This document shows, piece by piece, positions 25,103-34,184 of a DNA stretch of 64,000 nucleotides (positions are counted from its first letter, which is position 1; every line of letters starts with the position of its first letter). The notes beneath the pieces are model-generated. The model worked only from the letters and a program-made list of their open reading frames with translations. It was not told where the DNA came from and did no database searches. The DNA is from Paenibacillus riograndensis SBR5. Its GTDB lineage: Bacteria > Bacillota > Bacilli > Paenibacillales > Paenibacillaceae. A program made the translations under genes and the position numbers. The DNA lies in contig NZ_LN831776.1 of assembly GCF_000981585.1 (NCBI RefSeq), positions 3,207,187-3,271,186 on the forward strand. Reading direction: 5' to 3'.

Positions 25103-25801
25103 ATGGCCCCATCCAGAAAGATTTTAATCACCAGAATATCATTGTTAATACTGGCAGGTACGGCAGTTATTCTGATGCTGAAATATCTGCCGGATATCCT
25201 TCAATTGACCGTGTCTTTTGATGAATTCCGAAAGTATATTCTCTCAACGGGCAAAGCGGGACCGGCGGTATTAATTCTGTTTCAGATCCTCCAAACCGTA
25301 ATTGCTCCGATTCCGGGAGAGGTCGTGCAAATTGCCGGAGGCTACATATATGGAGTCACGCTGGGAACAATTTATGTAACGGCCGGGATGTTGACGGGCT
25401 CCGCTATTGCCTTTTATTTCACCAGGTTTATGGGAGGCTTCCTGATTGGGAGATTAATAGAAAAGAAGAAGCTGAAGTGGATGACAGATATGATGGGGAG
25501 AAAGAATTTTTCGGTATTTTTGTTTGTTTTCTTCCTGATTCCCGGACTGCCGAAGGATTTACTCGTGTATATTGCAGGGTTGACGCCGATGAAGCCGCTC
25601 AGGTTGTTCGGAATATTGCTTGCGGGAAGATTGCCCTGGCTGATCGCGTCTGTAGCAGTCGGAGCTAACCTTTATCAGAAAAATTATACCTCCACTATCA
25701 TCCTTTCCGTGCTGGCCGTGGTGGCTTTTGTATTGGGATTGATTTATAAGGATAAGCTGATTCAGAGATTCGGGGCCGGCAAGAGAGCCGGCCGTTCATA
25801 A
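25103..25801 (+). CDS. TVP38/TMEM64 (VTT domain) membrane protein
   Basis: 232 residues, about five to six membrane helices, with the VTT/SNARE-associated domain motif around PIPGEVVQIAGGYIYG and a re-entrant second half (FFLIPGLPKDLLVYIAG). DedA/VTT proteins act in membrane lipid scrambling and envelope homeostasis. It pairs with a phosphatidylserine synthase 27 bp downstream, behind the two-component-controlled promoter. Confidence 0.85.
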   Translation: MAPSRKILITRISLLILAGTAVILMLKYLPDILQLTVSFDEFRKYILSTGKAGPAVLILFQILQTVIAPIPGEVVQIAGGYIYGVTLGTIYVTAGMLTGSAIAFYFTRFMGGFLIGRLIEKKKLKWMTDMMGRKNFSVFLFVFFLIPGLPKDLLVYIAGLTPMKPLRLFGILLAGRLPWLIASVAVGANLYQKNYTSTIILSVLAVVAFVLGLIYKDKLIQRFGAGKRAGRS

Positions 25802-25827
25802 TTTATTGCTGAAGGCGGAGGAGAAGT

Positions 25828-26349
25828 ATGGTTAAAAAGTCTATACCCAATGTGCTTACGTTCCTGAACTTATCTTTTGGCGTTCTGGCCATTCTTGAGA
25901 TTGTGGGCGGAAGCTACTTTATCAGCGGGGTGTTTCTAATCTGTGCGGCGGTAGTGGATAGATATGACGGCAGAATCGCCCGTTTCTTGAACGTATCCAG
26001 CACACTTGGCAAAGAACTGGATTCCCTGGCGGATCTGGTCTCCTTCGGGGTTGCGCCGGCGCTGCTAATATTCTGTAAATTCAATTTTCTGAACCTGGGC
26101 CATATTAAAGGAATCGGCATCTGTGTGTTATTGCTGTATGTCATCAGCGGTTCTTACCGGTTGGCCAAATATAACATCGGTCATTTCGATAATGTATTTA
26201 TAGGTATGCCCATTACCGTCGCGGGTTTTATTCTCGCCGTGTATTCATTGGCTGCACCTATCAATAGTGCTTTTACAATGGGTTCCGTTGTGCTGCTGCT
26301 GTTTCTTGCCTGCTTCATGGTCTCCAAATACAAATTCAACAAAAGATAA
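25828..26349 (+). CDS. pssA: CDP-diacylglycerol-serine O-phosphatidyltransferase (type II PssA)
   Basis: 173 residues with five or six membrane helices and the CDP-alcohol phosphotransferase motif spread over DRYDGRIARF, then STLGKELDSLAD (DGxxAR...G...D...D). It makes phosphatidylserine from CDP-diacylglycerol and serine in the membrane. Good AGGAG upstream; in one unit with the TVP38 gene. Confidence 0.85.
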   Translation: MVKKSIPNVLTFLNLSFGVLAILEIVGGSYFISGVFLICAAVVDRYDGRIARFLNVSSTLGKELDSLADLVSFGVAPALLIFCKFNFLNLGHIKGIGICVLLLYVISGSYRLAKYNIGHFDNVFIGMPITVAGFILAVYSLAAPINSAFTMGSVVLLLFLACFMVSKYKFNKR

Positions 26350-26527
26350 AGCTCCAGAAGCATTTGGGGTACTTGTGGCAACTTTGTTAATCCCGGTCCG
26401 GGGAGGTTGATTCCGGCAACAGTAACGCCGTTAATTATCTTGCAAAACTGATGAATATAGCCGATAACTATAGAGGTAGAGAAAATGGTTGGAACAAGCG
26501 GTATATCAGTTGAACGGGGGAACGATT

Positions 26528-27715
26528 GTGGAATTATTGGACGAAATCATGCTGCTCCACAAAGGCGGGAAGCTTGAAACAACATTAAAAAATCCGATCC
26601 GGACAAAAGAAGACTTGTCCAAGGTATATACACCGGGTGTTGCGGAGGTCTGTCAGGCGATCGCTCAGGATCAGGCGCAGGCCTATGAACTAACAACGAA
26701 GAAAAACACCGTAGCCGTGGTATCCGATGGAACTGCAGTACTGGGTCTGGGAGATATCGGCCCGAGAGCCGCCATGCCGGTGATGGAAGGCAAAGCTGCG
26801 CTGTTCAAACAGTTCGCCAATGTCGACGCTGTGCCCATCTGCCTCGACACGAAGGGTACGGAAGAGATTATTGCGATTGTAAAAGCACTCGCCCCTACAT
26901 TCGGAGGCATTAATCTCGAGGATATTTCCTCTCCGCGGTGTTTTGAGATTGAGAAAAGGCTCCGGAAGGAGCTGGACATTCCGGTATTCCATGATGACCA
27001 GCACGGGACGGCCATCGTTGTGCTTGCCGGGCTGCTGAACGCCCTGAAGGTATGCGGCAAAAACATCAAGGATGTTAAAATCGTGGTCAACGGTATCGGT
27101 GCAGCAGGCATCTCCGTTTCCAAAATGCTGCTCCATGCAGGGGCTGTGAACCTGATCGGTGTGGATCGGGAAGGTGCCCTCAACCGGCAGGTTGCCTACA
27201 GCCGGACACACTGGAACGAATATGCCCGGATGACGAATCCCTGCCTGGAAACGGGCCAGCTGTCGGATGTGATCAAGGGTGCCGATGTATTTATCGGGGT
27301 TTCCGCTCCGGATGTGCTGAAGCTGGAGGATGTGCTGAACATGGCCAAGGACCCCATCGTGTTCGCCATGGCGAATCCGACACCGGAAATCGATCCTGCC
27401 ATCGCTGCGCCTCATGTAAGAGTCATGGCGACAGGCCGTTCAGATTACCCGAATCAGATTAACAATGTGCTGTGCTTTCCCGGTATTTTCAGAGGGGCGC
27501 TGGATTGTGAAGCCACCGACATCAACGATGAAATGAAGCTGGCAGCAGCGCAAGCAATTTCCTCGGTCATTGATGCTGCGGATCTTCATGAGACGTATAT
27601 CATTCCGGATGCCTTTGATCCGCGCGTGGTGGAACGAATCCGCGTTGCCGTTGCCGAAGCGGCGTTCAATAGCGGTGCTGCCCGTAAAAAGCTGCTGATC
27701 GGGGCGAATACATAA
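26528..27715 (+). CDS. NAD(P)-dependent malic enzyme
   Basis: 395 residues. Oxidative decarboxylation of malate to pyruvate. Motifs: YTPGVAEVC (catalytic Tyr), GLGDIGPRAAMPVMEGKAAL, metal ligands in EDISSPRCFEIE and FHDDQHGTA, nucleotide-binding VNGIGAAG, and ANPTPEI. The GTG at 26528 aligns with the start of Bacillus YtsJ (six residues before LLHK) and has GGGGGA upstream; a TTG-initiated 13-residue extension (26489) is also possible. It appears to be a single-gene unit. Confidence 0.88.
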   Translation: MELLDEIMLLHKGGKLETTLKNPIRTKEDLSKVYTPGVAEVCQAIAQDQAQAYELTTKKNTVAVVSDGTAVLGLGDIGPRAAMPVMEGKAALFKQFANVDAVPICLDTKGTEEIIAIVKALAPTFGGINLEDISSPRCFEIEKRLRKELDIPVFHDDQHGTAIVVLAGLLNALKVCGKNIKDVKIVVNGIGAAGISVSKMLLHAGAVNLIGVDREGALNRQVAYSRTHWNEYARMTNPCLETGQLSDVIKGADVFIGVSAPDVLKLEDVLNMAKDPIVFAMANPTPEIDPAIAAPHVRVMATGRSDYPNQINNVLCFPGIFRGALDCEATDINDEMKLAAAQAISSVIDAADLHETYIIPDAFDPRVVERIRVAVAEAAFNSGAARKKLLIGANT

Positions 27716-27771
27716 CAGGGTATCAGTCGCTGGACGGGCGAGTGTCAATCCGGCAGATTGCAAGAATAAAG

Positions 27772-27799
27772 AGCTAAAACGGGTACCGTCCTTTTAGCA
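27772..27799 (+). terminator. Possible terminator after the malic enzyme gene
   Basis: GCTAAAA / TTTTAGC stem with a GG/CC inner part; its right arm runs into the start of dispersed-repeat copy 1. No U-run after the stem, so weak. Confidence 0.4.
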
Positions 27800-27900
27800 A
27801 TTACTTACCGGTTTCTTCGCAGGTGCTAGTTGGAAAAAGGGAACTTATTTTTCCGGAAATTAAGAAATCCTGAGGGTTAAGTGGAAAAAGTAAACCTAAT

Positions 27901-29475
27901 CACCCATGGCCTGGCGGCCACCGTCGGTCATGAAAATCAGGTGAAGTCAGAGTATATATTTGGTAAAATCGTGCTGTGGATCAGAGGTCGATTCAATATT
28001 GGTGAAACATCCCGTAACCTAATCTGACCAACTGCAACGACGAGGATCGCCGAGTGTTGCCACGAGCACGTGTATAAAATTTCACCTCTTTAGGTTGCAT
28101 GATCCACGCATACTTTTAGCTTGGAGGTAGGGAATATGGATGCCATTCGTGAACGCTGTGCCGGGTTGGATATTCATCAGGAGACGGTGGTGGTTTGTCT
28201 ACTGAGTGGCCCCCTGGAGAAGAAACCCAAGTCCGTGATCGAGACGTTTGGAACCACGACCCGCGAGCTTTTGAGATTACAGGAGTGGCTGGAGCAGCAG
28301 GGATGTACCGAGATTGCCATGGAAAGTACAGGGGTCTTTTGGAAACCCGTGTGGAACATTCTAGAAAGCACCTGTACGATCACGCTGGCCAACCCGCAAC
28401 GCATCCGCAATATGCCCGGGAAGAAGACCGACGTCAAGGATGCCGAGTGGATCGCCAAGCTCCACCGCTGCGGCTTGATTGAGGGAAGCTTTGTCCCGGA
28501 CGAGCCCATCCGCGATTTGCGTGACCTTACCCGGTATCTGCGCAAGCTTAAGCAAAACGCGACGCAAGAAAAGAACCGGATTCACAAAATTCTACAAGAT
28601 GCCAACATTAAACTGACCACGTATGTCTCCGATCTTTTTGGCGTTTCCGGTCGTGCGCTACTGGACTCGATTGTGAATGGCGAAGTGCTGGAGGTGCATG
28701 AGGTCCGCAAGCTGGTGCATACCCGGCTGAAGATGAAGGTGCCTTCACTGGTCGAAGCGATGAACGGCCGACTACGTCTGCATCACCGGAAGATGATCCG
28801 GCGTCATTGGGATCATTTGCAGTATCTGGAGAGTGAAATGCAGACGTTGGAAGCTGAAATTGAGGAACTGGTGCAACCATACAGGAAGGAAATTGAACTG
28901 CTGGATACCATTCCAGGCGTGAGCACGGATGCCGCGGCGAGCATCGTGGCGGAACTGGGTACCGACGTGTCTCCTTTTCCAAGTGAAGCTCATCTGGCCT
29001 CTTGGGTCGGGGTGTGTCCAGCCAACCATGAGAGCGCCGGTAAAAAAAAAGTAAAAAGAACCAACGCGGGAACCGAGGTCTGAAAGCCGTACTCGTCCAG
29101 TGCGCTTGGGCAGCGAGCAAGTCCAAGAATAATCGGCTTTCCGCTATGTACAGTCGGATCGTGAAACGGGCAGGAAAACAGAAAGCCATCGTCGCTTTAG
29201 CCCATGCGATGATCCGAATCATGTATGTGATGCTTCGGGATAAAGTCCCCTATACCGAGCTGGGGACGGAATATCTGAACACCCCAGAGCAGACCGCAAA
29301 TTACCTGATTAAAAAACTTCAAAAGCTAGGCTACCAAGTGGAACTGACACCTATTACATGATACCCACTTTTTAAAAAAATGAAGTTCCGATATAGGGGA
29401 TCTTTAAAGCAAAATTTACTTTCGAGCTGTGAAGCGACAAAGTTATTTTCGTATAAATCGGGCTATATTTCTGGT
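27901..29475 (+). mobile_element. IS110-family insertion sequence (boundaries approximate)
   Basis: Inserted in dispersed-repeat copy 1: sequence homologous to copy 2 stops after 27900 and resumes near 29480. It contains one DEDD-type transposase gene, no terminal inverted repeats (typical of IS110), and about 235 bp of non-coding sequence on the left, where an IS110-type bridge/seek RNA would be expected. A pair GTGGATCA (about 27974) and TGATCCAC (about 28100) in that region could close a long-range stem. Confidence 0.65.
28136..29361 (+). pseudogene. IS110-family transposase, frameshifted at an A9 run
   Basis: Starts ATG 28136 (GGAGG upstream). N-terminal DEDD/RuvC-like domain: GLDIHQETVV, EIAMESTGVFWKP, KKTDVKDAEWIA. 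C-terminal Tnp_20 domain: LLDTIPGVSTDAAASIVAEL, then ASWVGVCPANHESAGKK. The frame ends at 29083 after an A9 run (29042-29050); the neighbouring frame continues NRGLKAVLVQCAWAASKSKN through to 29361, giving a normal length of about 408 residues if one base is added or removed. Either an inactive copy, a programmed frameshift, or a homopolymer sequencing error. Confidence 0.8.
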
Positions 29476-29621
29476 CCAAAGGCAAAATGAGCTGAATTAG
29501 TGTCCCTTTTTCCACTTAGAACTGTCGAGGACAGGATACTCCAGCAAATTAGTTAACCTTATTCCACTTAAAGTGTTGCCGTAGGATTCACAGGGAGCCG
29601 TTCTCCAGGGAACCCTAGAAC

Positions 29622-29668
29622 AAAAAACGGCTGTGCGTCCCGTGGAGGACGGCACAGCCGTTTTTTTT
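29622..29668. terminator. Strong terminator downstream of dhaKL
   Basis: A6 run, stem ACGGCTGTGC / GCACAGCCGT extended by GTCC/GGAC pairs, CGTGGA-type loop, T8 run. U-tracts on both strands; it would stop the minus-strand gldA-dhaKL transcript. Confidence 0.85.
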
Positions 29669-29809
29669 CAAAATATAAGAATTTATATGTTTCACGTTAT
29701 AAATTATCCTTCTATTTCTCGTTGAAACGGGTACCTGAAAGCGATACTTTGTATCGCTGCTTCGGAAGCATAGGCTCCTAATAAGGACGGCGTAGCCGTT
29801 TCTACTTGC
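29669..29809. repeat. REP-like palindromic segment between terminator and dhaKL
   Basis: Contains the hairpin GCGATAC-ttt-GTATCGC (29741-29757) and GCTTCGGAAGCATA-GGCT (29758-29775), the latter shared with the repeats at 32757-32804 and 58468-58515. Nothing coding. Confidence 0.5.
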
Positions 29810-31570
29810 TTACCGAACAGCTTCCGCCAGTGCCGTGAAGATGACGCCGAGCGCGTAGGCTCCGGCATCCGGGTAGCCGATGCTGCGTTCGCCGACGGCT
29901 CCCGCCCGGCCCATCCGGGCGACGATGCCCTCCGTGCTTTTGGCACCTTGAACGGCGGCTTGGGCGGCCTTGGTGAATGCCGTATGCAGCGTGTCTTTCT
30001 GCGCTGCACTGCTCTGCCACGCTTCGGCGCAGGGAACGAGGGCGTCAATCAGCGTCTTGTCGCCGACAACGGCTCCCCGGCCGAAGGAACGCTCGCCGGT
30101 ATCTTGAATCCCTTTGACGGCGGCGGACAGCATGTCAGCGACTTCCTGAATGAATAGGGAAGTCTTATTTCCTGCGGATTTGCCTGCTGCCCGGAACGCG
30201 GAGCCCCAGATCGGGCCCGATGCGCCGCCGCAGTGCTCCATAATAATCAGCGAGCAGGCCTGCAGGAAGCTGCCGGTGTCCGTGGCGTGATTCTGAAGCA
30301 GATCATGCCACTCGCTCTTGAGCTGCTTGAAGCCTTTAGCCACACTCATGCCGAAATCCCCGTCTCCGGCATGGGCGTCCAGCTCGCAGAACGGCACCTC
30401 GTTCGTGATAATCACTTCACTCATCTGGTCAACGAGATAGATGATGTTGGCTGTCGACAGGCGTTCGTCCCGGATCACCGCATGGGCGGGGTCAGTTTCG
30501 TTGGTATAGCTAACCTCGCCGGACTCCGCCTGCCGTTCCAAAGGATCGGCATAAAGAATAGGTTCGAGAGGTCCTGTAATTCTCAGGGCCGGTGTATCAC
30601 ACGGGGCGGCCAGCCATTGGTTCAGCTCATCGTCAAGCTTCAGGAGAGTTACGGAGGCTCCGGCCATATCGATGCTGGTCATATAGTTGCCTACGAGCGT
30701 GCGGCGGACCGTTATGCCGCGTTCCGACAGCTCCCGCATAACAGCGTGGTTCAGAACGTACAATTCCTGCAGCGGCGTTGCCCCGAAGCCGTTGACGAGC
30801 ACGGCCACCTCCTGGCCCGCTGCCCCGCCAAGCTGGAGACTGTTCAGCAGAGCGGATGTCATGCGTCCGGCAAGCTCGCCGGCACTGACCACCTTTTCTC
30901 TGCGGATACCCGGCTCCCCGTGGATGCCGACGCCATATTCCATTTCATCCTCCGCAAGCTGGAAGGTGGGGGTGCCTTTGGCCGGAACCGTACAGGAGGT
31001 AAAAGCAAAGCCGATGCTGCGCACCCGGTCGGCCGCATGCTGGGCTGCGCGTTTCACTTCTTCCAGGGACAGGCCGGCCTCTGCTGCGGCCCCGGCGACC
31101 TTGTGCACGAACAGGGTTCCGGCCACACCGCGTCTGCCGACAGTATACAGGCTGTCTTCTACCGCGATATCGTCCTCTACCTTCACGTAGTCGACGGCAA
31201 TGCCGTCTTCCCGGGCAAGCTGCGCCGCGTTCTGGAAGTTCATCATATCGCCGCTGTAATTTTTGATGATCAGCAGGGCGCCCTTGCTGCCCGCAGTGCT
31301 GCGGAGGGCCTGGTATACCTGGATCTGGGAAGGGGAGGCGAAGACATCCCCGCACACCGCGGCATCCAGCATGCCCTGGCCCACAAAGCCTGCATGGGCG
31401 GGCTCATGTCCGCTGCCGCCGCCGCTGATCAGGGTGACCTTGTCCCCGTTGAGCGCTTTTTTGGCGATGATCTTGTATTTGCGGTCAAAAGCCAGCTCCG
31501 GATGGGCCATCACCATGCCGCTGCCCATTTCGCGGACTAAGGTTTCCGGCTGATTGATTATCTTTTTCAT
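29810..31570 (-). CDS. dhaK: ATP-dependent dihydroxyacetone kinase (DhaK-DhaL single chain)
   Basis: 586 residues. The DhaK domain (1 to about 330) has ISGGGSGHEPAHAGFVGQGM with the His that covalently binds dihydroxyacetone; the DhaL domain (about 375-586) has the nucleotide/Mg site ELDAHAGDGDFG and GGASGPIWGSA. Single-chain layout as in Citrobacter DhaK, so ATP and not PEP is the donor. Starts ATG 31570, seven bases after the gldA stop, with AAGGTG spanning the stop as ribosome-binding site. Converts dihydroxyacetone from GldA to DHAP. Confidence 0.92.
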   Translation of the reverse strand: MKKIINQPETLVREMGSGMVMAHPELAFDRKYKIIAKKALNGDKVTLISGGGSGHEPAHAGFVGQGMLDAAVCGDVFASPSQIQVYQALRSTAGSKGALLIIKNYSGDMMNFQNAAQLAREDGIAVDYVKVEDDIAVEDSLYTVGRRGVAGTLFVHKVAGAAAEAGLSLEEVKRAAQHAADRVRSIGFAFTSCTVPAKGTPTFQLAEDEMEYGVGIHGEPGIRREKVVSAGELAGRMTSALLNSLQLGGAAGQEVAVLVNGFGATPLQELYVLNHAVMRELSERGITVRRTLVGNYMTSIDMAGASVTLLKLDDELNQWLAAPCDTPALRITGPLEPILYADPLERQAESGEVSYTNETDPAHAVIRDERLSTANIIYLVDQMSEVIITNEVPFCELDAHAGDGDFGMSVAKGFKQLKSEWHDLLQNHATDTGSFLQACSLIIMEHCGGASGPIWGSAFRAAGKSAGNKTSLFIQEVADMLSAAVKGIQDTGERSFGRGAVVGDKTLIDALVPCAEAWQSSAAQKDTLHTAFTKAAQAAVQGAKSTEGIVARMGRAGAVGERSIGYPDAGAYALGVIFTALAEAVR

Positions 31571-31577
31571 AGTGCGT

Positions 31578-32711
31578 TTACACCTTGCCTTTCTTGAAGG
31601 CATGACCCAACTGGTCGGCAACGGTAATCGCTGCGGCGACTGCTTCCGGTGTCACCGGGAACGGCATCGAGTGGATTGATTCCTCCGGAATGCAGGCTTT
31701 GCGGGCCACTTCCAGCAGCTCTTCCCTGGTGATCGAGTGGACGCCGATATCAGCCAGGCACACAGGAAGGCCTACGGAAGCGCAGAAAGCAAGCACTTCC
31801 TGGATTTCACGGCTGTCCGCATTCTCCAGCACCAGCTGGGCCAAGGTACTGAAGGCCACTTTCTCGCCATGGTAATAATGATGGCTGCCTTCCAGAACCG
31901 TCAGTCCGTTGTGGATGGCATGGGCTGCGGCAAGTCCGCTGCTCTCAAAACCGAGGCCGGACAGCAGGATGTTGGTTTCGATAATGTTTTCCAGTGCCGG
32001 GGTCACAACATTCTGATCGCAGGCCAGCTTGGCCTTGACGCCATCCTCTAGCAGGGTTTCGTAGCATACGCGGGCCAGCGCAAGCGCGGCCTTGGTTCCT
32101 TTGGCTTCTTGGCTCACGCCTTCGCGCACACCGCAGGGAAGCCCGGCATTGACATTGGAGAAGGATCGCGCAGTGGCCCGGGCTTCAAAATAGGTGGACA
32201 AAGCGTCCCCCATGCCGGACACCAGGAATCGGGTAGGGGCTTCAGCGATGATGGTTGTATCGATCATGACCACGGAGGGGCTTTGCTTGAAATAAGCATA
32301 GTCGTCAAAAGCGCCTTCCGGTGTATAGAGGACCGCAGAATGGCTGGTAGGAGCGTCCGTTGCCGCAATAGTGGGAACGATGATCAAGGCATCGCCTTCG
32401 GCTACGCATTTTGCCGTGTCGATGGCTTTGCCTCCCCCGAGGCCAATCGTACAGGCACAAGCATGTTCACGGGCCAAGGCCTGCAGCCTGGCCACTTCCT
32501 GGCGGGAGCATTCTCCCTGGAAATTTCCCGTAATCAGGGTAATACCGAACTTGCTGCTGGTGGCATCCAGCTTGGCCTTGACCCGCTGCACATCATCGGG
32601 GTGGGCAATCAGCAGGGCGGAGTCTCCGAAGGTCTTCACAAAATACCCCAGGTTAAGCAGCTCGTCTTCCCCCTGAATATATTTGGTCGGGCTGATGAAC
32701 ACTTTTCTCAT
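31578..32711 (-). CDS. gldA: Glycerol dehydrogenase
   Basis: 377 residues of the iron/zinc alcohol dehydrogenase family. NAD-binding GLGGGKAIDTAK and PTIAATDAPTS; metal ligands Asp in GMGDALSTYFEA, His in AAAHAIHNG, His in YYHGEKVAF. Oxidises glycerol to dihydroxyacetone with NAD+. It is the first gene of the gldA-dhaKL operon and divergent from the PocR-AraC regulator. Confidence 0.9.
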   Translation of the reverse strand: MRKVFISPTKYIQGEDELLNLGYFVKTFGDSALLIAHPDDVQRVKAKLDATSSKFGITLITGNFQGECSRQEVARLQALAREHACACTIGLGGGKAIDTAKCVAEGDALIIVPTIAATDAPTSHSAVLYTPEGAFDDYAYFKQSPSVVMIDTTIIAEAPTRFLVSGMGDALSTYFEARATARSFSNVNAGLPCGVREGVSQEAKGTKAALALARVCYETLLEDGVKAKLACDQNVVTPALENIIETNILLSGLGFESSGLAAAHAIHNGLTVLEGSHHYYHGEKVAFSTLAQLVLENADSREIQEVLAFCASVGLPVCLADIGVHSITREELLEVARKACIPEESIHSMPFPVTPEAVAAAITVADQLGHAFKKGKV

Positions 32712-32756
32712 GGCTTTTTCCTCCTAAAAGTTTTGTAAGCTTAACTTCCTGAATAC

Positions 32757-32804
32757 ACTTCGTACAAAACTCGCTTCGGAAGCATACGCTAAGTTTTGTG
32801 AGCC
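32757..32804 (-). repeat. REP-like hairpin repeat, copy in the gldA leader
   Basis: Read on the minus strand: CAAAACT ... AGTTTTG arms enclosing GCGTATGCTTCCGAAGC. A near-identical 45-bp copy lies in the anfH-anfD gap (58468-58515). It would be within the 5' leader of the gldA mRNA. Confidence 0.65.
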
Positions 32805-32811
32805 TATCCTC

Positions 32812-32942
32812 ATTATAGACACGGGCTAAATTAGATGCATGGAAGGAAATTGACAGATTTAAGCGTTTTCAGATCGTAAATTTTTGTCATCCGCCAGAAA
32901 AATATAATTATCTTGTTCTCTTATGCCTGGTTTCGCTATAAT
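32812..32942. promoter_or_regulatory. Divergent gldA / pocR promoters with a cre site
   Basis: For pocR: TTGTTC (32913-32918), 18 bp, TATAAT (32937-32942). For gldA (minus): TATAAT at 32812-32817 read in reverse, with no good -35, as expected for an activator-dependent promoter. A near-consensus CcpA box TTTAAGCGTTTTCA (32858-32871, 13 of 14 positions) lies between them, upstream of the gldA -35 position. Confidence 0.6.
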
Positions 32943-32987
32943 TCAGTATAGAACAGGCATATTTGCCGGGGATGGAGACAAACGGCT

Positions 32988-34043
32988 ATGATGTTATCCA
33001 AATATGATCTGAAGTCGATTATTGATCTTGAGAAATGGCAGGCTTTGCAGGATTCACTGTCCCTCGTCACACAAATGGCGATCATTACCGTCGATTACAA
33101 AGGAGTTCCGGTTACCCGGCACAGCCGCTGCCAAGCCTTCTGCCAGGCGGTACGCCAGGATGCCGAGCTGTCCTCCTACTGCCAGAAATGTGATGCGCGC
33201 GGCGGACTGGAGGCGGTCCGGCTGAATGAACCTTATGTGTATTTATGCCACTTCAGCATTCTGGATATAGCTATACCCATTACGGTGGACAATCAATATG
33301 TCGGAGCTGTGATGGCAGGGCAGGTCCGGCTTGCGGACAATGACGGATCACGGCTGGAGCAGATTGTAACCCGCCCGGCAACACCGGAGAGCGCCGGGAC
33401 ATTCGCAGCATTAAGGCAGGAGTATGAGCAGCTGCCCGTTATGCCGTATGCTCAAGTGGTCACCATCGCCGAAATGCTGTCCCATCTGTGCAATTATATC
33501 GTTGAAGAAGCAAGCCGGAAAAATGAAATTATGGATTTGTACCGGCAGGCCCTCGCTGCATCACCCGTAGATATACTGCCCCACAAAACGCTGGCAGATT
33601 CGTCCTGTCCTGCACCTCAAGCGGTGCAGCAAGAGCTGTCCGATTCCGCTTCACTCATAGAAAGCGGGAACAATGCAGCGGTCATTCCAGACCTATCCGT
33701 TGTCACCTGTACAAACCCAACGCTTCAGCCGGCCTTCGATTTTATCTACAGCAACAAGCATGAGAATTTCTCTCTTGAGGCGATGGCCCGGCTCTGTCAC
33801 ATCAGCCCCAGTTATTTCAGCCGGTTGTTCGTGCGGGAGAGCGGAGAGAACTTCTCGGCTTATGTCTCTCGGCTCAAAATCGGACAGGCCAAGCAGCTGC
33901 TGGAAACGACCGGGCTGTCGGTTAATGAGATCAGCGATCATCTGAGTTTTTGCGATGCCGGCTATTTTATCAAAATTTTCAAAAAATACGAACAGCGCAC
34001 CCCTGCAGCCTACCGCTCATTTATCAAAGGTGAGCAGGGCTAA
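32988..34043 (+). CDS. PocR-sensor AraC-type regulator of glycerol/DHA genes
   Basis: 351 residues. N-terminal PocR ligand-binding domain (about 8-175; Cys-rich ARGGLEA context with CQKC, then YLCHFSILDIAIPITVDNQY and GAVMAGQVRL) and two AraC helix-turn-helix motifs at the C-terminus (LEAMARLCHISPSYFSRLFV, SVNEISDHLSFCDAGYFIKI). PocR domains sense small three-carbon diols or derivatives. Divergent placement next to gldA-dhaKL makes it their probable activator. ATGs at 32988 and 32991 both possible. Confidence 0.85.
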   Translation: MMLSKYDLKSIIDLEKWQALQDSLSLVTQMAIITVDYKGVPVTRHSRCQAFCQAVRQDAELSSYCQKCDARGGLEAVRLNEPYVYLCHFSILDIAIPITVDNQYVGAVMAGQVRLADNDGSRLEQIVTRPATPESAGTFAALRQEYEQLPVMPYAQVVTIAEMLSHLCNYIVEEASRKNEIMDLYRQALAASPVDILPHKTLADSSCPAPQAVQQELSDSASLIESGNNAAVIPDLSVVTCTNPTLQPAFDFIYSNKHENFSLEAMARLCHISPSYFSRLFVRESGENFSAYVSRLKIGQAKQLLETTGLSVNEISDHLSFCDAGYFIKIFKKYEQRTPAAYRSFIKGEQG

Positions 34044-34149
34044 ACATGCCGTCAGCGTAGCAGAGCTTGAAGAACATTTTGCATATAGCTTCCCTTAGTG
34101 GTGAACAGCTTGTGGTTGCAGGTATACAGCAGGTCCACGGTTTCGATGC

Positions 34150-34178
34150 TTGATATTATATAGATATCTATGTATAAT
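34150..34178 (+). promoter_or_regulatory. marR promoter with palindromic operator in the spacer
   Basis: TTGATA (34150-34155), 17 bp, TATAAT (34173-34178). The spacer holds ATAGATATCTAT inside the 18-bp palindrome TATATAGATATCTATGTA (34157-34174). The predicted transcription start (about 34185) coincides with the ATG of marR, implying a leaderless mRNA. Confidence 0.75.
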
Positions 34179-34184
34179 GAAGCC

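Larger units (their letters stand above)
27794..29590. repeat. Dispersed repeat element, copy 1 (split by the IS110-type insertion)
   Basis: Left part 27794-27900 matches 50924-51030 almost base for base, and right part about 29480-29590 matches about 51051-51161. Between them lies an IS110-type element. Each copy carries four TGGAAAAAG-type boxes, two in forward orientation (27831, 27882) and two inverted (29506-29517, 29558-29568). No coding capacity. The intact second copy gives the layout of the original element. Confidence 0.8.

Noticed and set aside
29669..29809. CRISPR-like array from repeated short palindromes near dhaKL
   Set aside because: Palindromes are not regularly spaced and no identical repeats with unique spacers occur; no CRISPR array was seen anywhere in the window.
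30233..31540. 435-codon plus-strand frame opposite dhaKL
   Set aside because: Exact shadow of the kinase gene, which has all catalytic motifs; no ribosome-binding site.
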